DNA from: an uncultured Bacteroidales bacterium
GTDB lineage: Bacteria > Bacteroidota > Bacteroidia > Bacteroidales > F082
Length of the DNA stretch: 38,570 bases
Direction: 5' to 3'
NCBI GenBank assembly: GCA_905234645.1
Contig: CAJOIS010000027.1
Location: 1-38,570, forward strand
The notes under the pieces were generated by a model that saw only the letters and a list, made by a program, of their open reading frames with translations, ran no database searches and had not been told where the DNA came from. This document shows positions 33,044 to 38,570 of this stretch, piece after piece (position 1 is the stretch's first letter; each line of letters opens with the position of its first letter). Both the position numbers and the translations under genes were made by a program.

Positions 33044-33087
33044 AGTTTCGTTCTCTTTGTTTCTCGTTTGTTGGTTATTGCAATGCC

Positions 33088-34347
33088 TTATTCGGCGTCT
33101 TGTTCAAATTCGGCTTTCAGGATGCGGAAGACATCCTTGACAGTCTCGATTTCGAGGTCGGCACGAGAGGCCACCTCTTCGGGAGTGTACGACAACACGT
33201 TCTTGGCGGTGTCGCAGCCCATCTTGATGAGCGAGTCGATGACCCACTGGTCGATTTCATCGGAGAACTCCTGCAGGTCGACATCCTCTTCGGCGTTGTT
33301 GGCTTCGCTGTTGCGGTAAACGTCAATCTCATAGCCCGTCAGTTTGCCGGCGAGTTTGATGTTGTAGCCGCCCTTGCCAATGGCGAGGCTGATTTGGTCG
33401 TTCTCCATGTACACATTGGCCATCGTGTTGTCGCTGCTAAGGACGATGTTCGTGATCTTGGCCGGGCTGAGGGCGCGGCTGATGAGCAGTATCGGGTTGG
33501 TGGTCCAGTTGATGACGTCGATGTTCTCGTTGCGCAGCTCGCGGACAATGCCGTGGATACGCGTGCCCTTCATGCCGACGCAGGCGCCGACGGGGTCGAT
33601 GCGGTCGTCGTATGACTCGACGGCAATCTTGGCACGTTGGCCGGGCTCACGGACAATCTTCTTCACGGTGATAAGGCCGTCGTAAATCTCGGGCACCTCA
33701 GCTTCGAGCAGACGCTGCAGGAAGATCTCGGATGTACGCGACAAGGTGACCACGGGTGAGCCGTTGACGTTCTCCACGCTCTTCACGATAGCGCGGAGGG
33801 TGTCACCTTTCTTATAAATGTCACTCGGAATCTGCTCGGCTTTGGGCAGAATAAGCTCGATGTTCTCGTCGTCGATGACCACGATCTCACGTTTCCACAC
33901 ATGAGCCACCTCGGCGGTGATGATCTCACCGACCTTTTCCTTATACTTTTGGAAGATGTTTTCCTTCTCGTATTCGGAGACTTTGGTCTGCAGGTTCTGG
34001 CGCAAGGCAAGGATGTCGCGGCGACCAAAGTTCTCGATGCGTAACTCCTCGTTCACCTCTTCACCCACCTCGAAGTCGGGCTCGATCTTGATGGCGTCCG
34101 ACAACTTGATTTGACGCAGCGGGTCGGTCAGCTCGTCGTCCTCCACCACCTCGCGGTTGTGGTAGATTTCAAAGTCGCCCTTGTCGACGTTCACAATGAT
34201 GTCGATGAAATCGTCGGTCTCGGTTTCGAACTTCTTGTTCAACATGCCTCTGAACACATCTTCGATGATGCGCATCATGGCTTCGCGGTCAATGTTCTTG
34301 AATTCCTTGAATTCTGAGAAAGTTTCTACTAATTTGTAGTTGTCCAT
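33088..34347 (-). CDS. nusA: Transcription termination/antitermination factor NusA
   Basis: 419 residues. An N-terminal RNA-polymerase-binding domain (about 1-130) is followed by an S1 domain (about 135-200, with [21 protein letters not shown] in two segments), then KH1 and KH2 ([38 protein letters not shown]). The C-terminal ~60 residues form a small acidic helical domain, and the repeated AR domains of E. coli NusA are absent. This is normal outside Proteobacteria. It controls pausing, termination and rRNA antitermination. Middle gene of the operon, 25 bases after rimP. Confidence 0.96.
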   Translation of the reverse strand: MDNYKLVETFSEFKEFKNIDREAMMRIIEDVFRGMLNKKFETETDDFIDIIVNVDKGDFEIYHNREVVEDDELTDPLRQIKLSDAIKIEPDFEVGEEVNEELRIENFGRRDILALRQNLQTKVSEYEKENIFQKYKEKVGEIITAEVAHVWKREIVVIDDENIELILPKAEQIPSDIYKKGDTLRAIVKSVENVNGSPVVTLSRTSEIFLQRLLEAEVPEIYDGLITVKKIVREPGQRAKIAVESYDDRIDPVGACVGMKGTRIHGIVRELRNENIDVINWTTNPILLISRALSPAKITNIVLSSDNTMANVYMENDQISLAIGKGGYNIKLAGKLTGYEIDVYRNSEANNAEEDVDLQEFSDEIDQWVIDSLIKMGCDTAKNVLSYTPEEVASRADLEIETVKDVFRILKAEFEQDAE

Positions 34348-34372
34348 TTTATATATTATTATTTGTTGATTT

Positions 34373-34828
34373 TCAGAAAATTATAGCAGGTTTGATTTCC
34401 ACTTTATTGCGTTCGAAGAACAGGTTGACGGGTTCCTCGGCGGGTTTCTTCTTCGAAGCTTTCTTGGGTGCAGGGGCAAACTCCACCTTTTCGGCATCAA
34501 AGCTCACCAACTTGCCTTGCATCTTGCCCGTTTCCTTGGTTTTTACCTCCACGTCTTTTCCCAAATACTTCTGTAGCTGACGGTCCATCTTCAAGGCGCC
34601 AGAGAGGCCCCATGAGAAAACGCTCAGTTCGTAGTCTTCCACATCGCGGTCGAGCTTTTCGTTGATGTAACGGCTCAGCTCGGCGCATTGGTCAATGTTG
34701 ACGGCCGTATCGGAGTCCAAATAGACCTCAATCACGTTGTTGGGCTTCACCTTCACTTCCACCAGGAAGCGGTCGGTGTTGGCGAGGGCTTCTTCGCAGA
34801 GAGCGGTTACTTGGTCTTTGTTTATCAT
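34373..34828 (-). CDS. rimP: Ribosome maturation factor RimP
   Basis: 151-residue cytoplasmic protein needed for 30S subunit maturation. The N-terminal domain has VKVKPNNVIEVYLDSDTAVNIDQCAELSRYI in two adjoining parts. DYELSVFSWGLSGALK corresponds to the conserved LEVSSPGLDRPLK region but is degenerate. The C-terminal SH3-like domain covers about 85-151, with a Lys/Pro-rich insert near 125-137. The divergence at the SSPG motif is shared by many Bacteroidota. It heads rimP-nusA-infB. No TAnnTTTG box is found between it and the terminator at 35002. Confidence 0.9.
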   Translation of the reverse strand: MINKDQVTALCEEALANTDRFLVEVKVKPNNVIEVYLDSDTAVNIDQCAELSRYINEKLDRDVEDYELSVFSWGLSGALKMDRQLQKYLGKDVEVKTKETGKMQGKLVSFDAEKVEFAPAPKKASKKKPAEEPVNLFFERNKVEIKPAIIF

Positions 34829-34866
34829 TTTTATTATGTTGTTCTTCGTTATTCTTTAGCGTCATC

Positions 34867-34976
34867 GCCTTCCTCTTGGTCCTCATGGCGGAGGAACATC
34901 CGCCATCTCCTGAACCTTCGGATTTGCCTTTCGCTCAGGAGATTGCGGGTCAAGCCCGCAATGAGGCCAAGAAGGC
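34867..34976. repeat. Four-stem cloverleaf palindrome upstream of rimP
   Basis: An imperfect outer stem (34867-34886 with 34961-34976) closes three hairpins: ATGGCGGA/TCCGCCAT (34885-34906), CTCCTGA/TCAGGAG (34907-34941) and ATTGCGGG/CCCGCAAT (34942-34962). Each pair of neighbouring stems is joined by the dinucleotide AT. No reading frame is present. The third hairpin resembles a palindrome dispersed in many genomes, from memory. RNA structure or mobile repeat cannot be told apart here. Confidence 0.7.
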
Positions 34977-35001
34977 AAAACCTCTCTTTCTTCTCAACAA
35001 T

Positions 35002-35030
35002 AAAAAAACCTGTTACTCAAAGTAGCAGGT
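35002..35030 (-). terminator. Intrinsic terminator after the tRNA-like sequence
   Basis: ACCTGcTAC-N5-GTAaCAGGT (35009-35030) is followed on the minus strand by seven T. It lies about 20 bases past the 3' end of the tRNA-like sequence and upstream of the cloverleaf and rimP. Confidence 0.8.
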
Positions 35031-35048
35031 CTTTTCTTCCACCTTAAG

Positions 35049-35106
35049 TTGTCGAGCAAGGATTCGAACCTTGACAGGCAGAACCAAAATCTGCAGTGCT
35101 GCCATT
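35049..35106 (-). tRNA. tRNA-Gln(UUG)-like sequence, 5' portion missing or degenerate
   Basis: Minus strand, 3' to 5': discriminator A (35049); acceptor 3' strand CTCGACA; perfect T arm CAAGG-TTCGAAT-CCTTG; short variable loop; perfect anticodon arm GCAGA-TTTTGGT-TCTGC with anticodon TTG; and AATGGCAGCACT, matching the D-loop and 3' D-stem of Gln tRNAs. The expected 5' strand TGTCGAG and 5' D-stem are absent. In their place is a CATTCG-GAAA-CGAATG hairpin. A consensus promoter and a terminator flank it. It is most likely a pseudo-tRNA or a tRNA-derived small RNA; a functional tRNA is unlikely. Confidence 0.55.
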
Positions 35107-35128
35107 CATTCGTTTCCGAATGCGGCTG

Positions 35129-35158
35129 CAAAAGTACAACTAATTTTGTTACGCGCAA
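35129..35158 (-). promoter_or_regulatory. Promoter of the tRNA-like unit (TTG-N19-TACTTTTG)
   Basis: -33 TTG (35158-35156), 19-bp spacer and -7 TACTTTTG (35136-35129) match consensus exactly. Predicted start is near 35123, just before the tRNA-like sequence. It could also serve rimP-nusA-infB by read-through. Confidence 0.72.
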
Positions 35159-35252
35159 GCGTTTTTTTCGATTTTTTTGAAAAAATCTGCTTTTCCCTCG
35201 GCGAAAAATACAAATTTACCGTTATAGACCATAAAGATAAGCCAAAAAGCCG

Positions 35253-35260
35253 TATTTTTG
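35253..35260 (+). promoter_or_regulatory. Likely -7 box for the DUF2723 gene
   Basis: TATTTTTG fits TAnnTTTG, 56 bases before the ATG at 35317; no TTG 19 bp upstream. The rest of the 35161-35316 gap is AT-rich with no other recognised signal. Confidence 0.45.
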
Positions 35261-35316
35261 CCGTTTGGCAAAAGCCAATTTGAAGCGAAAAATCAATAAA
35301 AAGTTTTTATATCGTT

Positions 35317-38300
35317 ATGACTTTCAAAAGGTTAAACAACATTACAGGATGGTTGGCAGGCATCATCGCCACCGTCGTGTATTTTCTCACGCTTGAGCCT
35401 ACCGTCAGCTGGTGGGACTGCGGCGAGTACATTTCAACGGCTTATAAACTACAAGTGGGTCACCCGCCTGGGGCACCGCTGTTCCAGATGATTGGGCGTT
35501 TCTTTACCCTCTTTGCCGGCGGTGACGTCACCAAGGTGGCCATGATGGTCAACGTGATGTCGGCCATCTGCAGCGGCCTTACCATCGTCTTCCTCTTCTG
35601 GACCATCACCATGATGGCGCGTAAGGTGTGGATGAAAGAAGGTGAGGAATCGCCTTGGGCGAATAAGATCGGCGTGTTGCTGGCTGGTTTCGTCGGTGCA
35701 GTGGCCTACACCTTCACCGAGTCGTTCTGGTTCAACGCCGTCGAAGGCGAGGTCTACGCCATGTCGTCGTTCTTCACCGCCGTCACCTTCTGGGCTATCC
35801 TGAAGTGGGAACAGGTGGCCGACGACCCGAAGAGTTACCGTTGGTTTGTGTTTATCGCCTTCCTCGTGGGCCTGTCCATCGGCGTACACTTGCTCAACTT
35901 GTTGTGTGTCCCCGCCATCGTGTATGTGGTGTATTTCAAGAAGTGGAAAAAGACCTCGTTCTGGGGTTTTGTGCTGGCTGGCGTCATCTCACTGGTGCTG
36001 CTGTGGTTCCTTAATATGTTCCTTGTGCCTCAGGTCATCAACCTGGCGGGCAAGACGGAACTGTTCTTCGTGAATACGCTGGGTGCTCCCTTCAACCTTG
36101 GCTCCATCGTGTTCTTTGCCGTTGTCATCGGCCTCATCATCTGGGGCTTGTGGTATACCAACAAGCGCGGCAAGGTGATTTGGAACACCGCCATACTTTC
36201 CCTTATGTTTATCCTCATCGGCTATTCCTCGTTCTTTATGCTGATCATCCGTGCCAATACCAACACACCCATCAACGAGAACGAGCCCAAGGAAGCCCTG
36301 TCGATGCTGTCGTACATCAACCGCGACCAATATGGCAGCTGGCCTTTGCTTTATGGCCCTTATTATAACGCGCCGCTGTCTGACTTTGAGGATGGCACCC
36401 CCATCTATGTGAAAGACAAGGATAAAGGCCGCTATGTCATGACTGACGACAACAAGCGCAGCCTGCCTGGCTATCCTGACGAGATGAAGACCTTCTTCCC
36501 CCGTATGTGGAGTACGCAAAGAGGCGTCCACACGGATACGTATGACAACTATCGCAAGAATGAGAATGGCGCCATTACTGGCACGCCAGTGCGTGTCAAA
36601 AACTATAAAGGCGAAGCGCTGACCATCAGCAAGCCCACCTTCGCACAGAATATGAAGTTCTTCATCGACTACCAATGCAATTGGATGTATTGGCGTTATT
36701 TCATGTGGAACTTCGTGGGGCGTCAGAACGACATCGAGAGCCAAGGTGAACTGGACCATGGTAACTGGCTCAGTGGCATCAGCTTCATCGACAATGCCCG
36801 CCTTGGCGACCAGGACAACATCCCTGCCTGCATGCAAAACCCAGGCCGGACGACCTATTACTTCCTGCCGCTCATCCTTGGCTTGATTGGCTTGTTCTGG
36901 CTGCTTAAGAACGACCTGAAGCAGAGTTGGATTATCTTCTTGCTCTTCTTCCTGACGGGCTTGGCCATCATCATCTACTTGAACCAGACCCCCAACCAGC
37001 CTCGTGAGCGTGACTATAGCTATGCCGGCTCTTTCTATGCCTTTGCCATTTGGATTGGCTTCGGCGTTATCGCTCTCATCGACTGGGTCAACAAGCTGGT
37101 CAAGAAACAGAGCGTCATCACCGCCGTGGTCATCGGCCTGATTTGTTTCTTGGCTGTGCCTTGCGTGTTGGCTGCCAATGGTTGGGAAGAGCATAACCGC
37201 TCAGGCAAGACCTCGGCTCGCGACTGGGCACGAAACTACCTTGCCCAGCTACCGCCCAATTCCGTCATCTTCACACGTGGCGACAACGACACTTTCCCCT
37301 TGTGGTATGTACAGGAGGTGGAAGGCTTCCGCACCGACGTGCGCGTGTGCAACTACATGCTGTCGAGCGGTTACTGGTACGTGCACCAGATGGGTCGTAA
37401 GGTATACGACTCCGAGAAACTTCCGCTCACACTGACGCAAAAGGAATATGACCATGGTATCAACGAGCAAGTGCCTGTGGAGGAGGAGGACTACTTCAAG
37501 GGCAAGCGGGTAGAGTTGAAGCAAGTCATCGACTTCCTGCACAACCCGAAGGCGGTAAAACGTTACGGGAACAATACCTATAACTATATTCCGTGCCGTA
37601 GTGTGAAGCTTACCGTCGACAAGGAAGCCTGCATCCGCAACGGCATCGTGCCCGAGAGCATGCAAGACCGCATCGTCGACGAGATCTCATGGGAAATCAC
37701 CGACAACTATCTTTATAAGAGTGGTATCATGCTGCTTGACTTCATGGCCACCAACAACTGGGAGCGCCCCGTGTATTTCACTTCTTTCAGTGATATGTCG
37801 AAGATTTTGGGTATCTCCAAGTATTTGCACATGGAAGGTCTGGCCTACCGGTTCATCCCCGTCGAAGCCGAAGACTATTATAAAGGTTATGGTGGTATAT
37901 ATCGTGACGGTGCTTATGACTTGTTGGTCAACAAAGCCAATGAGGGCATTGTCAACTGGGGTGGCATGAACCAGGACGATGTGGTGCCTGACCGTGAGAG
38001 CGTGCGTGAGATGCAATATGCACAGTTGGCATATTCACGTTTGGCGCAGGCTTTGGTCAACCATAGACAGTATGACTCCGCTGTCGCTGTCATGGACAAG
38101 TTCCAGGAGTTCTTCCCCAATGAGAAATTCCCTGCCGAGATTCGCACCTATCAGTTCCCGGAGATGTATTATGTCTGTGGTGACACGGTGAAAGGTGACG
38201 ATTATCTCATGAAGTTGGTCAACAACTATTATGATAAGGCGCAATACTACGGTAATATGAAGCCGAGATTCAAGAAATACTACGAAGAAGACCTTGAGGA

Positions 38301-38418
38301 ATGCATCAGTTTGCTCCATCATTTCGAGAAGGTGTCGGCCAAGTACAACCGAACCGAGCAAAATCAAATGATTACCGACAGGTTGACGGATTTGCTCGGC
38401 AGGTATTATATGGAGTAA
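35317..38418 (+). CDS. DUF2723 (TMEM260-like) membrane glycosyltransferase
   Basis: 1033-residue polytopic inner-membrane protein. The first ~300 residues hold about seven or eight hydrophobic helices; more lie at about 520-625. The DUF2723 signature sits near the N-terminus: EPTVSWWDCGEYISTA, then KLQVGHPPGAPLFQM. The Asp/Glu pair in the first loop resembles the catalytic region of GT-C O-mannosyltransferases, and vertebrate TMEM260 is an O-mannosyltransferase of this family. The large C-terminal part (about 640-1033) is soluble, with GDNDTFPLWYVQEVEGFRTD and a helical, TPR-like end. It probably glycosylates exported proteins; donor and acceptor are unproven. Single-gene unit with its own terminator. 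Confidence 0.88.
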   Translation: MTFKRLNNITGWLAGIIATVVYFLTLEPTVSWWDCGEYISTAYKLQVGHPPGAPLFQMIGRFFTLFAGGDVTKVAMMVNVMSAICSGLTIVFLFWTITMMARKVWMKEGEESPWANKIGVLLAGFVGAVAYTFTESFWFNAVEGEVYAMSSFFTAVTFWAILKWEQVADDPKSYRWFVFIAFLVGLSIGVHLLNLLCVPAIVYVVYFKKWKKTSFWGFVLAGVISLVLLWFLNMFLVPQVINLAGKTELFFVNTLGAPFNLGSIVFFAVVIGLIIWGLWYTNKRGKVIWNTAILSLMFILIGYSSFFMLIIRANTNTPINENEPKEALSMLSYINRDQYGSWPLLYGPYYNAPLSDFEDGTPIYVKDKDKGRYVMTDDNKRSLPGYPDEMKTFFPRMWSTQRGVHTDTYDNYRKNENGAITGTPVRVKNYKGEALTISKPTFAQNMKFFIDYQCNWMYWRYFMWNFVGRQNDIESQGELDHGNWLSGISFIDNARLGDQDNIPACMQNPGRTTYYFLPLILGLIGLFWLLKNDLKQSWIIFLLFFLTGLAIIIYLNQTPNQPRERDYSYAGSFYAFAIWIGFGVIALIDWVNKLVKKQSVITAVVIGLICFLAVPCVLAANGWEEHNRSGKTSARDWARNYLAQLPPNSVIFTRGDNDTFPLWYVQEVEGFRTDVRVCNYMLSSGYWYVHQMGRKVYDSEKLPLTLTQKEYDHGINEQVPVEEEDYFKGKRVELKQVIDFLHNPKAVKRYGNNTYNYIPCRSVKLTVDKEACIRNGIVPESMQDRIVDEISWEITDNYLYKSGIMLLDFMATNNWERPVYFTSFSDMSKILGISKYLHMEGLAYRFIPVEAEDYYKGYGGIYRDGAYDLLVNKANEGIVNWGGMNQDDVVPDRESVREMQYAQLAYSRLAQALVNHRQYDSAVAVMDKFQEFFPNEKFPAEIRTYQFPEMYYVCGDTVKGDDYLMKLVNNYYDKAQYYGNMKPRFKKYYEEDLEECISLLHHFEKVSAKYNRTEQNQMITDRLTDLLGRYYME

Positions 38419-38434
38419 TACAACCCATCAAAAA

Positions 38435-38471
38435 GAAAATCAGCGTTCGGGATCCCGGACGCTGATTTTTT
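38435..38471 (+). terminator. Intrinsic terminator of the DUF2723 gene
   Basis: AAAATCAGCGTtCGGG-ATC-CCGgACGCTGATTTTTT is a long stem with a T-run, starting 17 bases after the stop codon. Confidence 0.9.
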
Positions 38472-38479
38472 GGCGTATA

Positions 38480-38541
38480 GGTCAAAATGCAGGCTGAAAA
38501 AAACGAGTTGTAGTCCAATGGGTCATTTTGCAGGCTGAAAA
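38480..38541. repeat. Duplicated 21-mer at the right edge
   Basis: GGTCAAAATGCAGGCTGAAAA (38480-38500) and GGTCATTTTGCAGGCTGAAAA (38521-38541) differ only at an AAA/TTT block and start 41 bases apart. The window ends 29 bases later, so it is unclear whether more copies follow. No gene is recognised here. Confidence 0.65.
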
Positions 38542-38570
38542 TTTTGGGCTTGATGTCAGACGTTTGTTCC

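Noticed and set aside
35049..35160. Genomic-island attachment site at the tRNA-Gln-like fragment
   Set aside because: A 3' tRNA fragment can mark an integration end, but no integrase or foreign gene is in the window and the fragment has its own promoter and terminator, so a local deletion fits better.
35989..37194. 401-residue minus-strand open frame inside the DUF2723 gene
   Set aside because: Antisense to a well-supported gene; composition is that of a reverse-frame artefact.

Overview
The window looks like a chromosomal segment of a member of the Bacteroidota, most likely an uncultured Bacteroidales. The evidence is TAnnTTTG-type -7 promoter boxes (several with a TTG 19 bp upstream), Bacteroidota-restricted families (DUF5683, PUR/DUF3276, lipoprotein-type TamA-like TamL, DUF2723 glycosyltransferase), and gene blocks typical of the phylum. 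Most of it is housekeeping. No transposase, integrase, phage gene, CRISPR array or SusC/D pair was seen. Genus cannot be decided from the sequence.

Layout. The window opens on the 3' end of a 5S rRNA and its terminator (1-131). From 7103 down to 144 on the minus strand runs a tight run exbB-exbD-tonB-folC-tamL-recD-like helicase, which mixes envelope energy transduction, outer-membrane assembly, folate metabolism and DNA repair. Upstream of it lie lolA-ftsK (7199-10482, 4-base overlap) and a higBA toxin-antitoxin pair (10554-11222). The next minus-strand run is parA-parB-DUF5683-dapB-lepB (16182 to 11334), then a PUR/DUF3276 gene. The plus strand carries a DnaQ-like exonuclease, an FAH-family hydrolase and a Tricorn-type protease (16887-21605), then a secreted transglutaminase-like protein (21863-22897). 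That gene abuts a convergent GH20 hexosaminidase; a LamG lipoprotein is also on the minus strand. cutC and a large transglutaminase-fold lipoprotein follow on the plus strand (26773-30089). The right end holds rimP-nusA-infB (minus, 34828 to 30143) and a DUF2723 O-glycosyltransferase-like membrane protein (35317-38418).

The least ordinary part is the 488-base gap between rimP and the DUF2723 gene. On the minus strand it contains, in order, a good promoter, a tRNA-Gln(UUG)-like sequence whose 5' third does not fit a tRNA, an intrinsic terminator, and a 110-base four-stem cloverleaf palindrome, and then rimP-nusA-infB. Elsewhere there are several palindromic elements: a BIME-like pair of inverted hairpins at 21663-21804, a palindrome inside the coding region of the Tricorn-type protease (20055-20080), a GGGAC/GTCTC heptad-type hairpin at 13763-13836, a tandem 15-mer at 13003-13032, and a 13-bp perfect inverted repeat over the parA promoter. 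Two loci (lepB/higB and LamG/GH20) show a terminator T-tract that also supplies the -33 box of the next gene.

All functional calls rest on reading motifs and family resemblance by eye; no database search or folding program was run.
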